Of a DNA stretch of 64,000 bases, positions 42,477 through 51,304 are shown piece after piece. The notes under the pieces are model-generated. The model saw only the letters and a program-made list of their open reading frames with translations. It ran no database searches and was not told the DNA's origin. The DNA is from Rikenellaceae bacterium (GTDB lineage Bacteria > Bacteroidota > Bacteroidia > Bacteroidales > Rikenellaceae). The stretch is from positions 1 through 64,000 of the forward strand of contig CABJAJ010000005.1 of assembly GCA_902363575.1 (NCBI GenBank), in the 5' to 3' direction. The position numbers and the translations under genes are program-made. The first letter of the stretch is position 1. The number at the start of each line of letters is the position of its first letter.

Positions 42477-42775
42477 CCGCTCCCCTTTCCGACACATCCG
42501 TGGTACGGCTTATCGGAGCCGCACGTCTCGTCCACAGCCAAAGCCGCACCGACTGCTTTCCGGAGGCACCCGTGAGGTAATACGAAGCCCGATCTTCGCC
42601 TGAAACCGCACCTCTCCCATCCATTCATAGTCGCCGTTCGCGGTAACGCCCCGGCCGCGATCCCCCTCCTCGACGCACCGCCCGACAGCGCCCGCACCAC
42701 CCCGCCCGGACAAGCGTATTCGGATAACGGCGAGACGGGGCGGCCTTACGGCAACGAAGTCCGCCGCACGAAACG
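42477..42775. other. Intergenic region, nothing recognised
   Basis: About 300 bp between the small membrane protein and the Rnf terminator. No credible gene or structure was found. Confidence 0.5.
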
Positions 42776-42806
42776 AAAAAGCGGGGCCGGAAACCCCGGC
42801 CCCGCT
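42776..42806 (-). terminator. Terminator of the Rnf operon
   Basis: Ten-bp stem GCGGGGCCGG (42781-42790) / CCGGCCCCGC (42796-42805), loop AAACC, with five A residues at 42776-42780 that read as a T tract on the minus strand. It lies 15 bp after the rnfA stop. Confidence 0.9.
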
Positions 42807-42820
42807 CCATTCGGAAAAGG

Positions 42821-43402
42821 CTATTTGACCAGCCCGGAGAACCCCATGAAGGCCATGGCCAAAATCCCCGCCGTGACGAGCGCAATGGGCACGCCCTGCA
42901 TGGACCGGGGCATGTCCTCGAACTCGAGCCGTTCGCGGATACCCGCGAAGAGCACCAGCGCCAGGGCGAATCCGATGGCCGTAGCCACCGAGTAGGTGAC
43001 GCTTTGCAGCAGATTGAACTCCTTCTGGATCATCAGGATCGCCACGCCCAGCACGGCGCAGTTGGTGGTAATCAGCGGCAGGAAGATGCCCAACGCCTGA
43101 TAGAGCGAGGGCGAAACTTTCTTGAGGATGATCTCGACCATCTGCACCAGAGCGGCGATCACCAGGATGAAGACGATGGTCTGCATATAGACGATATCCA
43201 GCGGCACGAGCACATAGGTCTGGATCAGCCACGCCACCAGCGCGGCGAGCGCCATGACGAAAGTTACGGCGGCGCCCATGCCCATCGAGGTTTCGACCTT
43301 GGAGGAGACGCCCAGAAACGGGCAGATTCCGAGGAACTGGGCCAGCACCACGTTATTGACCAGAATGGCGCCGATGATGATTGCGAAATAGGATATTTCC
43401 AT
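42821..43402 (-). CDS. rnfA: Rnf complex subunit RnfA
   Basis: A 193-residue inner-membrane protein with six helices, matching RnfA/RsxA/NqrE. Signatures: [18 protein letters not shown] near residues 16-33 and [17 protein letters not shown] near 109-125, each with the Cys that helps hold the membrane 2Fe-2S cluster. RnfA and RnfE form a pseudo-symmetric pair in the ferredoxin:NAD+ oxidoreductase. Last gene of the Rnf operon, 4 bp after rnfE. Confidence 0.95.
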   Translation of the reverse strand: MEISYFAIIIGAILVNNVVLAQFLGICPFLGVSSKVETSMGMGAAVTFVMALAALVAWLIQTYVLVPLDIVYMQTIVFILVIAALVQMVEIILKKVSPSLYQALGIFLPLITTNCAVLGVAILMIQKEFNLLQSVTYSVATAIGFALALVLFAGIRERLEFEDMPRSMQGVPIALVTAGILAMAFMGFSGLVK

Positions 43403-43406
43403 AGGA

Positions 43407-43991
43407 CTACCTCCTTACCATTTTGTTGAACAATACCATCATGTAACCCAGCGCGAGGAACGCTCCCGGGGCAAGCACGAAGATCAGGGGGGCGCGGTCG
43501 GCGAAGCCGAGCGGATAGCCGAAGATCGCGGCGCTGCCGAGCACCTCGCGCACGGCGCCCAGGCATGTGAGCGACAGGGTGAATCCCAGGCCGATGCCGA
43601 TGCCGTCGAGAATCGAGTCGAAAGCACCGTTTTTGGAGGCGAACGCCTCGGCGCGCCCCAGGATGATGCAGTTGACCACGATCAGCGGGATAAAGACCCC
43701 GAGCGCGGCGTAGAGCCCCGGCACGAAAGCCTGCATCAACATCTGGATGACGGTCACGAACGACGCGATCACCACGATGAATGCCGGAATGCGCACCTTG
43801 TCGGGGATGATGCCCTTGATGAGCGAAATCACCAGATTCGACATGACGAGCACGGCCATCGTGGCCACGCCCATGCCCAGGCCATTAACGGCCGAGGTGG
43901 TCGTGCCGAGCGTGGGGCACATGCCCAGCACCAGCACGAAAGTCGGGTTGCTCTTGACAATCCCGTTTGCGATAATTTGCAGCCTATTCAT
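43407..43991 (-). CDS. rnfE: Rnf complex subunit RnfE
   Basis: A 194-residue inner-membrane protein with six helices, matching RnfE/RsxE/NqrD. It has [27 protein letters not shown] near the start and [20 protein letters not shown] near residues 105-124, with the paired Cys residues expected for the cluster shared with RnfA. Its first 8 bp overlap the end of rnfG, so translation is coupled. The start at 43991 is fixed by homology. Confidence 0.95.
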   Translation of the reverse strand: MNRLQIIANGIVKSNPTFVLVLGMCPTLGTTTSAVNGLGMGVATMAVLVMSNLVISLIKGIIPDKVRIPAFIVVIASFVTVIQMLMQAFVPGLYAALGVFIPLIVVNCIILGRAEAFASKNGAFDSILDGIGIGLGFTLSLTCLGAVREVLGSAAIFGYPLGFADRAPLIFVLAPGAFLALGYMMVLFNKMVRR

Positions 43992-44634
43992 TTTCCCCTC
44001 CTTCCCGGGCGTCCCCGCCCGTCTGCGCGGATGCGCCCGATGCCACGTCCGTCGCAGGGACGCCGCGGGCAACGCTCCGGTAAGCCATATATGCGCGGTT
44101 GATCGCGTCCACGTAGGCCCGCGACGAGATCGTGGCGGCCGTCAGTGCATCGACGTCGCCGCCGTCCTTGCGGACGGCCAGCTTGCCGTCCACGAGTTTC
44201 ATCTGCTCGAGGTTCTTGCCCTGAATGCTGGCGAGCAGCACGTTGCCCTCGTCGGCCATCTTGGTGCCCAGTCCGGGCGTCTCGGTCTGCCTGAGCACGT
44301 TTACGTTGATTACCTCGCCGTCGGGAGCAAAGCCGACCATCAGGCGAACCTCGCCTCCGAAGCCGTTTTTCGACATCGACTCCGCGGCATAGCCCGTCAC
44401 CTCGCCGTCCCGCGTCGCGGTGTAAACCGTGACGGGGATCTCGTCGATCGTGAGCGTCTGGTCCGAAGTCCCGTCGAACGGGGGAAGCACCTGCTTGAGT
44501 GCATCCGCCTTGGCCGTCAGCTCGGCCTGGGCGATCGGCTCCACGGTAATCATGTTCACCACCCCGACGCCGGCCGACGCCACGAGCGTGATGCCGAAGA
44601 GCACGGCGACCATGTTAAAAAGTGTACTTTTCAT
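43984..44634 (-). CDS. rnfG: Rnf complex subunit RnfG
   Basis: A 216-residue protein with one N-terminal membrane helix (about 7-28) and a periplasmic FMN-binding domain. ETPGLGTKMAD and DALTAATISS (near residues 164-173) match the FMN-binding region; the Thr in TAATIS is the expected site of covalent FMN, in a slightly altered form of the usual SGATxT motif. The C-terminal ~30 residues are a Gly/Ala-rich tail. It lies 11 bp after rnfD. Confidence 0.93.
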   Translation of the reverse strand: MKSTLFNMVAVLFGITLVASAGVGVVNMITVEPIAQAELTAKADALKQVLPPFDGTSDQTLTIDEIPVTVYTATRDGEVTGYAAESMSKNGFGGEVRLMVGFAPDGEVINVNVLRQTETPGLGTKMADEGNVLLASIQGKNLEQMKLVDGKLAVRKDGGDVDALTAATISSRAYVDAINRAYMAYRSVARGVPATDVASGASAQTGGDAREGGENE

Positions 44635-44645
44635 CCCTTATCCTC

Positions 44646-45614
44646 CTATTTCAAGCCGAAACGCCTGGGTTTGACATATTTGTTAATCAGCGGCACCACG
44701 GCATTCATAATGAGGATCGCAAAGGAGACCCCCTCCGGATAAGCGCCCCACAGACGAATACACATCGTAATCACGCCGATCCCGACGCCATAGACGACCA
44801 TGCCCTTGTGCGTCATGGGCGATGTCGAGTAGTCGGTGGCCATGTAAACCGCGCCGAGGATCGCACCGCCCGCGAGCAGGTGGAAAAGGGGATACTCCCA
44901 CAGCAGCTCGCCGCGCATCCCGCCCGCTGCCGCGGCGATCAGGGCGAAGAGAGCCATCGTGCCGAGCACCGACACGGGGATATGCCACGTGATGACCCGC
45001 CGCCAGAGCAGGTAAAGGCCGCCCAGCAAGAGCAGCAGGGCCGAAACTTCGCCCAGCGATCCGGGAATCGAGCCGAAGAGCATATCCTGGAAGTCGAGGT
45101 TTCCCAGCCCCATCGCGCCGCTCTTGACGGCGGCAAGGGGCGTGGCGCCCGAGAAGGCGTCCGCGATCGGGCCGACCGGCCGCGGGAAAGTGGTCATCTG
45201 CACGGGATAGGCGATCAGCAGGAACACGCGCCCCACCAGTGCGGGGTTGAAAGGGTTTTTCCCCAGTCCGCCGAAGGTCATCTTGGCCATGCCGACGGCC
45301 GCCAGCGCACCGATCACCACGATCCACCAGGGAATCGTCGCCGGCAGGTTGAAGGCCAGGAGCACGCCCGTGACCACCGCCGAAAGATCGCCGACGGTCG
45401 TGCGGCCGCGCAGCATGAAACGTTGAATCAGGTATTCAAACAGCACGCACGAAGCCACCGAAATGCAGGTGACCACGAGGGCGTTCACACCGAACATCAC
45501 CACCGAAACCACGAGTGCGGGCAGCAGCGCCAGCAGCACGTCGCGCATGATGCGCTGCGTGGACTGCGTGCCGTGCACATGGGGTGCGGGGGCGACAAGG
45601 ATTTGTTTAGCCAT
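44646..45614 (-). CDS. rnfD: Rnf complex subunit RnfD
   Basis: A 322-residue inner-membrane protein with about nine helices, matching RnfD/NqrB. The covalent FMN site is DAFSGATPLAAV near residue 160 (SGAT motif). ATDYSTSPMTHKGMVVYGVGIG and ILIMNAVVPLINKY in the C-terminal half are family-typical. RnfD carries electrons and is close to the ion path. It lies 20 bp after rnfC. Confidence 0.95.
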   Translation of the reverse strand: MAKQILVAPAPHVHGTQSTQRIMRDVLLALLPALVVSVVMFGVNALVVTCISVASCVLFEYLIQRFMLRGRTTVGDLSAVVTGVLLAFNLPATIPWWIVVIGALAAVGMAKMTFGGLGKNPFNPALVGRVFLLIAYPVQMTTFPRPVGPIADAFSGATPLAAVKSGAMGLGNLDFQDMLFGSIPGSLGEVSALLLLLGGLYLLWRRVITWHIPVSVLGTMALFALIAAAAGGMRGELLWEYPLFHLLAGGAILGAVYMATDYSTSPMTHKGMVVYGVGIGVITMCIRLWGAYPEGVSFAILIMNAVVPLINKYVKPRRFGLK

Positions 45615-45634
45615 AGGTTATCGTTTTATCCAAT

Positions 45635-46984
45635 CTACTTTTTAGGAGCGTTCGCCGCGGCGCGGGCACGGATCAGGCCCATCACGCGCTGCTTGCCCAG
45701 CCGGACGTAATCCAGCAACGGCAGGTATGCCGGGCAGGTGAACTGGCAGCAGCCGCACTCGATACAGTTGGTGATCTGTTCGGTTTCGAGCCGCTCCCAT
45801 GCCTGTTTGCGGGTGAGTTTCGAGAGCAGGTAAGGCTCCAGCCCCATCGGGCAGGCGCTCACGCACTTGGCGCACTTGATGCAGGCCGAATCCGCGCCGC
45901 GCAGGGCCTCGCGGCCGCCGAGCACCGTGATTCCCGAGCAGCCCTTGGTCACGGGGCTGTCGAGATTGACCATTGCGCGTCCCATCATCGGGCCGCCGTT
46001 GAGCACTTTCCCGGCATCTTCGGGCAGGCCGCCGGCGGCTTCCAACAGGGCCGACACAGGCGTACCCATGCGCACGAGCAGGTTGCAGGGGCGTGCGACG
46101 CCCTTGCCCGTGACCGTCACCACGCGCTCAACGAGCGGCTTGTTCTTCTGCACGGCCTCATACACAGCCAGCGTGGTGGAGGCGTTGCACACCACCGCGC
46201 CGACGTCGATCGGCAGCGCGGGAGGGGGCGGCACCTCGCGGCCCGTAACGGCTGCGATAAGCTGCTTCTCACCGCCCTGCGGATACTGCACCTTCAGCGG
46301 CACGACACGCACCCCCGCATAGGAGGCGGCCAGGGCCGTGAGGTGCGCGATGGCGTCGGGCTTGTTGTTCTCGATGCCGATGAACGCATTGCCCACGCCG
46401 AGCGCTTTCATCAAGATAGTCACCCCGACGATCAGCTCCTCGCCCCGCTCCAGCATGACCCGGTGGTCGGAGGTGAGGTAAGGCTCGCACTCGACGCCGT
46501 TGATAATCAGAAATTCGGCCTTCTTCCCGGGAGGCACGGCGAGTTTCACATGCGTGGGGAACGTCGCGCCGCCCATGCCGACGATGCCCGCCCGCTTGAT
46601 CCGGTCGAGGATCTCGGCGGGTGCCAGGTCGCAGTCGCGTTTGAGGGCGGGATCCCGGTCGATGCCTTCGGCCCACTGGTCGCCCTCGCGCTGAATGGTA
46701 ATCATCGGCTGGCGCATACCCTGGCCGTTGGGAACCGCCTCGACCGCCTTCACCACGCCCGATACCGGCGCATGGATGTTGGCCGACATGAAGCCGGTCG
46801 CCTCGGCGATGAGCTGGCCGGCCAGCACCCGGTCTCCCTTGGCTACCTTGGCGGTTGCAGGGGCGCCGATATGCTGCGAAAGCGGAATATTGACCAGATC
46901 GGGCAGCGGCAGCGTCTCGACGGCGCTCCCCCGGCTCAGTTTATTTTCCGACGGATGGACTCCGCCGATCGGAAATGTCTTCAT
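45635..46984 (-). CDS. rnfC: Rnf complex subunit RnfC
   Basis: A 449-residue cytosolic subunit that binds NAD(H) and FMN. It begins KTFPIGGVHPSENKL; GMGGATFPTHVKL and the ITVLGGREAL area belong to the NuoF-like domain, and two 4Fe-4S motifs follow: CIKCAKCVSACP (near 370) and CIECGCCQFTCP (near 409). The length is close to the short RnfC form without the long C-terminal repeats of some Proteobacteria. It lies 15 bp after rnfB. Confidence 0.95.
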   Translation of the reverse strand: MKTFPIGGVHPSENKLSRGSAVETLPLPDLVNIPLSQHIGAPATAKVAKGDRVLAGQLIAEATGFMSANIHAPVSGVVKAVEAVPNGQGMRQPMITIQREGDQWAEGIDRDPALKRDCDLAPAEILDRIKRAGIVGMGGATFPTHVKLAVPPGKKAEFLIINGVECEPYLTSDHRVMLERGEELIVGVTILMKALGVGNAFIGIENNKPDAIAHLTALAASYAGVRVVPLKVQYPQGGEKQLIAAVTGREVPPPPALPIDVGAVVCNASTTLAVYEAVQKNKPLVERVVTVTGKGVARPCNLLVRMGTPVSALLEAAGGLPEDAGKVLNGGPMMGRAMVNLDSPVTKGCSGITVLGGREALRGADSACIKCAKCVSACPMGLEPYLLSKLTRKQAWERLETEQITNCIECGCCQFTCPAYLPLLDYVRLGKQRVMGLIRARAAANAPKK

Positions 46985-46999
46985 AGCTGTACTTCGGTT

Positions 47000-47935
47000 T
47001 TACGCTTTAGGTTCCTCTCCGGCGGCTGCCGAAGTCCCGGCGGGGGTTGTTTGCGGCTTCGGGGCGGGAGCGGGCTTGGCGGCAGCCGCCGCAGGAGCGG
47101 CTTTGGGCTCGCGCGGCAGCGGCTCCATGTTCTCGAGCTTGATCGCACCGGTGGGGCACTCGTTCACGCACTTGCGGCAGAGCTTGCACTTGAGCGGATC
47201 GATGTAGGCCAGGTTGTTTTCGACGGTGATGGCACCGAACGGGCAGACCTTCGCACACTTGCCGCATGCGATGCAGCCCGCCTTGCAGGCTTTCATCACC
47301 ACAGCCCCCTTGTCGCGGCTCACGCAGCCGACATAGACGGCGCGGTTCTTCGGCCACTTCTTCCGCAGCTCGATGATGCCGCGCGGACAGGCTTTCACGC
47401 AGGCGCCGCAGGCCGTGCACTTGTCGGCATCCACCTCGGCGAGCCCCGTAGCGGGATTCACGCGGATCGCATCGAAGGCGCAGACCGCCACGCAGTCGCC
47501 GTAGCCGAGGCATCCGAAAGCGCAGGCCGTCTCCCCGACGTAGAGCGACGAGGCGACGGCGCACGAGGCGGCACCGTCGTAACGGTTGGTGCGGGGACGC
47601 TTCTCGCAGGTACCGCCGCAGCGTACCGTAGCCACCTGCGCCTCCTTTTCGGGAGCCGCCTTGCCCAGGTAGTCGGCGATGGCCTTCATGCAGCTCCCCC
47701 CGCCCACAGGGCAGAAGAGCGCCGAAATGTCGTCCCGTCCCACCAGCGCATCCGCCATGCCCCGGCAGCCCGCGAATCCGCAGCCGCCGCAGTTGGCACC
47801 GGGGAGCAACTTTTCGACCTCGTCGATGCGGGGGTCTTCCACGACCTTGAACTTCTGCGCCACGAAGTAGAGGATCACTGCGGCGAGAATTCCCAACGCA
47901 CAGAGAGTCAGGATGGTAAAAAGCAATACTTCCAT
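47000..47935 (-). CDS. rnfB: Rnf complex subunit RnfB
   Basis: A 311-residue subunit that takes electrons from ferredoxin. One membrane helix (about 4-26) is followed by the four-Cys cluster domain (ANCGGCGFAGC... CPVGG near residues 48-76) and several ferredoxin-like 4Fe-4S motifs: CTACGACVKACP, CIACGKCAKVCP and CKLCRKCVNECP. A Pro/Ala-rich tail of ~40 residues ends the protein. The start at 47935 overlaps the stop of the RseC-like gene by one base (TAATG), so they are coupled. Confidence 0.96.
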   Translation of the reverse strand: MEVLLFTILTLCALGILAAVILYFVAQKFKVVEDPRIDEVEKLLPGANCGGCGFAGCRGMADALVGRDDISALFCPVGGGSCMKAIADYLGKAAPEKEAQVATVRCGGTCEKRPRTNRYDGAASCAVASSLYVGETACAFGCLGYGDCVAVCAFDAIRVNPATGLAEVDADKCTACGACVKACPRGIIELRKKWPKNRAVYVGCVSRDKGAVVMKACKAGCIACGKCAKVCPFGAITVENNLAYIDPLKCKLCRKCVNECPTGAIKLENMEPLPREPKAAPAAAAAKPAPAPKPQTTPAGTSAAAGEEPKA

Positions 47936-48354
47936 TATCGTTTGGTTATTGTAAAATGAATTGTGTTCTCGATTCTTCGGCGCAGCAGCCACAGCCCGCC
48001 GTAATAGAGCCCCACGCCCAGCAACGAAAAAAGGGCGCCCCGCCCTTCGCTCCACCCCAGTACGCCCACGGTAAGGGCCAGCAGGGCCAGCAGCACGGCG
48101 AGCGCTCCCACATAGGCCAACATGACGGCACGCGCACCCATGCGCGGATTGACCCCCACGAGCACCTCTTCGCCGGCGCGGTAAGCGTCTGCATCGGGTG
48201 TGAGCACCTCCACGATCTTTTCGGCCGACTCGCCCAGTCCGCAGGCCTCACGCGCACGGCACGAAGCGCAGGCCCCGTGCGAAGTGATCCGCACGCAGAC
48301 TTTTCCGGCCCCGGCCCGTTCGACGACGCCGGCGTGTTCGATGCGACGTTCCAT
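47935..48354 (-). CDS. RseC-like (SoxR-reducing) membrane protein
   Basis: A 139-residue protein of the RseC/RsxC-associated family. The N-terminal part has a Cys cluster, HGACASCRAREACG (near residues 26-39), and VLVGVNPRMGARAVML; the C-terminal half has two hydrophobic helices (about 76-97 and 103-123). Members commonly sit at the head of Rnf operons and are thought to handle redox or cluster functions. It precedes rnfB with a 1-bp overlap and follows nadE by 3 bp. Confidence 0.88.
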   Translation of the reverse strand: MERRIEHAGVVERAGAGKVCVRITSHGACASCRAREACGLGESAEKIVEVLTPDADAYRAGEEVLVGVNPRMGARAVMLAYVGALAVLLALLALTVGVLGWSEGRGALFSLLGVGLYYGGLWLLRRRIENTIHFTITKR

Positions 48355-48357
48355 GGG

Positions 48358-49938
48358 TCAGTCTCCGTATCGGTTGGTAAGGGGCATCAGCCGCTCGTGG
48401 CCGAAAGCGCAGGCCGACAGGCGCAGCACGGGCGGGAACTGATGACGCTTCTTCTCGTTGCGCATAATCATCGCATGGATCTTCTCGACCACATGCGAAT
48501 CGAAACCGGCATTGACGATCTCCTCGCGGTGCTGTCCCTCCTCGATCATGCGGTAGAGGATCGCGTCCACCACCTCGTAGGGAGGCAGCAGGTCGCTGTC
48601 CTTCTGGTCGGGCCGGAGCTCCGACGAGGGCTCCTTGTCGAGGATGCTCTCCGGAATGACGTTGCCGTGCACACGGTTGATATAGCGCGCCAGGTCGTAC
48701 ATCTCGCTCTTGTAGAGGTCGCCCGTCACGCTGAAGGCCCCGGCCGTGTCCCCGTAGAGGGTGCAGAGGCCCAGCGCGTTCTCGCTCTTGTTGGAGGAGT
48801 TGAGCAGGATCGAATCGGTCTTGTTCTGGAGGGCCATCAGGAGCACCGTGCGGATACGGGCCTGGATGTTCTCCTCCGTGGCATCGAACTCCGTGCCGCC
48901 GGTGACCGGCTTGAGCGTGTCCATGACGCTGCGGTAGATCTCCGTGATGGGGATGACGTTGTAGCCGATCCCCAGCCGCTCGGCCAGCACCTTGGCATCC
49001 TCCACCGAATGATCCGACGAGAACTGCGAGGGCATGAGCAGCGCCCGCACATTCTCGCGCCCCAGCGCGTCGGCGGCGATGCAGGCCACCACAGCCGAGT
49101 CGATGCCCCCCGAAAGGCCGATGGCCGCCTTGCGGTAGTCGTTCTTGCGGAAGAAATCCCGCAGGCCGCAGCAGGCCGCCTGATAGACCAGTCGCGTGCG
49201 GTCGTTGTAGGTCGTGGGCAGCGTCACGGGCTGCACCGGGGCCTTCGTATCGTACAAGGCGAAATCCTCCTCGAAGCTTTTGAGCAGCACGGCGATCTCG
49301 CCCCGCGCATTCATCGCCCCCGAGGTGCCGTCGTACACGATGTCGGTGGCCCCTCCGACCTGATTTACGAGCACGATGTTCTTGCCTTCGACGTAAGCCA
49401 GACGGCGCATGCTTTCGTACCGGTAGGAGAGCAAGCCCTTGCCGTAGCGCCGGGCGTTGATGCTCAGGATGGTTTCGACCGACTTGTCCATGTCGTGCGT
49501 GCGCGAGAGGTCGTCCCCCACCACGATGGCGCACTTGTGGCCCTTGATAACGGCGTATTCATACCCTTTCGAGGGAACGATGAAACCCATTTCGCGCCGT
49601 GCGGTGATATGCTCCTTGCCCACGTAGCGCAGCACCTTGCGATCCTGGATGAGCGCCGCGGCGCTGATCGTGCCTTTTTCGGTGAGGTAGGGAAGCCCGA
49701 CGATGGCCGCGATGCCGTCGCAGCAGGAGGCGATCTCCACCAGCGCGTCCTCGCACAGCTCGAGGAAAGTCGTTTTCCGGAGCAGGTCGAACGCCGGAGT
49801 GCCGCTGAGGGCTTGCTCGGCGAAGAGCACCAGGTCGGCGTGCAGGCTCTTCGCTTTGTTGATGGCGTCGATGATTTTGAGCTTGTTGCCCTCGATATCA
49901 CCGATCGTGTAGTTTAACTGAGCAAGGGCTATCTTCAT
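48358..49938 (-). CDS. nadE: NAD+ synthase with altered glutaminase domain
   Basis: A 526-residue two-domain NAD+ synthase. Residues 1-250 are a nitrilase-type glutaminase domain: Glu 41 (LFAEQALSG) and Lys 108 (VGKEHITARREMG) of the triad are present, but the nucleophile Cys, normally in a (I/V)CED(I/L)W motif, is Gly 141 (VVGDDLS; codon GGG at 49516-49518). Residues 280-526 are the synthetase domain with the ATP loop GLSGGIDSAV and NSSNKSENALGLCTLYGD. It should still make NAD+ from deamido-NAD+, but probably with free ammonia only. It lies just upstream of the RseC-like gene and the Rnf operon, which use NAD+. TATCTTTG at 49965-49972 is a likely -7 element. Confidence 0.93.
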   Translation of the reverse strand: MKIALAQLNYTIGDIEGNKLKIIDAINKAKSLHADLVLFAEQALSGTPAFDLLRKTTFLELCEDALVEIASCCDGIAAIVGLPYLTEKGTISAAALIQDRKVLRYVGKEHITARREMGFIVPSKGYEYAVIKGHKCAIVVGDDLSRTHDMDKSVETILSINARRYGKGLLSYRYESMRRLAYVEGKNIVLVNQVGGATDIVYDGTSGAMNARGEIAVLLKSFEEDFALYDTKAPVQPVTLPTTYNDRTRLVYQAACCGLRDFFRKNDYRKAAIGLSGGIDSAVVACIAADALGRENVRALLMPSQFSSDHSVEDAKVLAERLGIGYNVIPITEIYRSVMDTLKPVTGGTEFDATEENIQARIRTVLLMALQNKTDSILLNSSNKSENALGLCTLYGDTAGAFSVTGDLYKSEMYDLARYINRVHGNVIPESILDKEPSSELRPDQKDSDLLPPYEVVDAILYRMIEEGQHREEIVNAGFDSHVVEKIHAMIMRNEKKRHQFPPVLRLSACAFGHERLMPLTNRYGD

Positions 49939-49964
49939 CTAAGGCGGTTTTTCAAAAGACGGAA

Positions 49965-49972
49965 CAAAGATA
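49965..49972 (-). promoter_or_regulatory. -7 element of the nadE-rnf operon
   Basis: TATCTTTG on the minus strand, 26 bp before the nadE start. If it serves all genes to rnfA, the operon is about 7.1 kb. Confidence 0.6.
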
Positions 49973-50475
49973 GCGATATTTTGCCAATTGGTGAACGTTT
50001 CAGGTTAAATCTTCGCTGTTAAATATTTCACAATGGCCCCGATCGGCGCATCGGCCGACCCAAAGCGAATCCCCCGCAGGAGCACGCCCCGAAAGGGTTT
50101 GCAGCGCGCATCGAGACCCGATACCCGACCGCAAAATCCGACTGAGCTTGCAGCTGCGATGCGTCCGAAACACCCGGCCCCGGCCGGTCGGAAATCGCCC
50201 GCAGCCCGGCACCAGACACGGCTGGCGGGTTCATCCGGTCTCAGCCCCCCCCCGCAAATTTCCGGGGCAAAATCGCATGACAGTCCACAATAAGTTAAAT
50301 CAATAAGTTGCAATTTCACGATTCCCAGGTGAAAAAAGATCACAGTAGTTTCGGACAATCTGCGCCGACCGACTGCCCAGGCTTTGCGGCGAGTACGGAG
50401 GAAAATAGCCGATGCACACTTCCTGTCTCAAGAGTACTTTCGTCGGATACGTGGGACGCCGCCCGGACGACAAAA
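49973..50475. other. Intergenic region without supported genes
   Basis: About 500 bp between the nadE promoter and the terminator of the zinc-ribbon operon. Open frames on both strands give Arg/Pro- or Gly/Cys-rich peptides without features. Nothing recognised. Confidence 0.5.
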
Positions 50476-50500
50476 GAAAAGGGACGCAATGCGCCCCTTT
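50471..50500 (-). terminator. Terminator of the trkA operon
   Basis: On the minus strand AAAGGG (50495-50500) and CGC (50491-50493) pair with GCG (50485-50487) and CCCTTT (50478-50483), followed by TCTTTTG. It lies about 20 bp after the zinc-ribbon gene. Confidence 0.75.
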
Positions 50501-50520
50501 CTACGGTTCGGGTTTCGGCC

Positions 50521-51282
50521 CTACATTTCGGCCGCCTCCGGATCGGCCACCAGAATACGGCCGCAGTATTCGCAGATGATGATTTTCTTCCCTTGCCGGA
50601 TATCGACCTGCCGCTGGGGAGGGATGCGGTTGAAACAGCCGCCGCATGCGTCGCGTTTGACCGTGACCACGGCCAACCCGTTGCGCACGTTGCCCCGAAT
50701 GCGGTCATAAGCTGCCAGCAGCCGCTCGTCGATACGGGCCTTCGCCGCATCGGCCTGACGCGCGAAATCCTCCACCTGGGCGGCGGTTTCAGCCTCGATG
50801 CTCTCCAGCTCGGCCTTCTTGGCCTCGAGGTCCTTGGTGCGCTCCTCCACGACGGCTTCCGCCTCCTCGAGCTGCGCTTTCTTGGCCTTCACGCCCGCCG
50901 CATACTCCTTGAGCCGCTTGTCGGCCAGCTCGATTTCGAGTTCCTGGTACTCGATCTCCTTGCTGATGGCGTCGAACTCGCGGTTGTTGCGGACGTTATT
51001 CTGCTGCTCCTTGTAGTTGGCGATGAGGATTTTCGCCTGATCGACCTCGCGCTTGCGCTGCTTGGTGAGCGTGTTGAGCTCGTCGATTTCGGCGTTGATG
51101 TGCTCGATGCGCGACCGCAGTCCGGCCAGTTCGTCGTCGAGGTCCTGCACCTCCAGAGGCAATTCACCCTTCACCTTGTTGATCTCGTCGATCCTGCTGT
51201 CGATCTTCTGCAGCTCGTAGAGCGCAATGATCTTCTCCTGCATCGAGTAATCAACCTCGGTCGTTTTCTTCTGTGTGGCCAT
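50521..51282 (-). CDS. Coiled-coil C4 zinc-ribbon protein
   Basis: A 253-residue protein. Residues about 10-190 form a long antiparallel coiled coil (for example INAEIDELNTLTKQRKREVDQAK and ELEIELADKRLKEYA). The C-terminal domain is a C4 zinc ribbon: CGGCFNRIPP and CEYCGRILV give two CxxC pairs. This matches the DUF164 / zf-RING_7 family, whose function is unclear (linked to nucleic acids or division in others). The start at 51282 is the first in-family Met. Last gene of the seven-gene operon, 22 bp after the Nif3-like gene, a neighbour seen in many Bacteroidetes. Confidence 0.9.
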   Translation of the reverse strand: MATQKKTTEVDYSMQEKIIALYELQKIDSRIDEINKVKGELPLEVQDLDDELAGLRSRIEHINAEIDELNTLTKQRKREVDQAKILIANYKEQQNNVRNNREFDAISKEIEYQELEIELADKRLKEYAAGVKAKKAQLEEAEAVVEERTKDLEAKKAELESIEAETAAQVEDFARQADAAKARIDERLLAAYDRIRGNVRNGLAVVTVKRDACGGCFNRIPPQRQVDIRQGKKIIICEYCGRILVADPEAAEM

Positions 51283-51304
51283 ATATCGTGTTATATTGTT
51301 TAGA

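Noticed and set aside
50005..50358. A 117-codon minus-strand frame between nadE and the zinc-ribbon gene
   Set aside because: No promoter, signal or recognisable domain, and the composition is that of random GC-rich frames.
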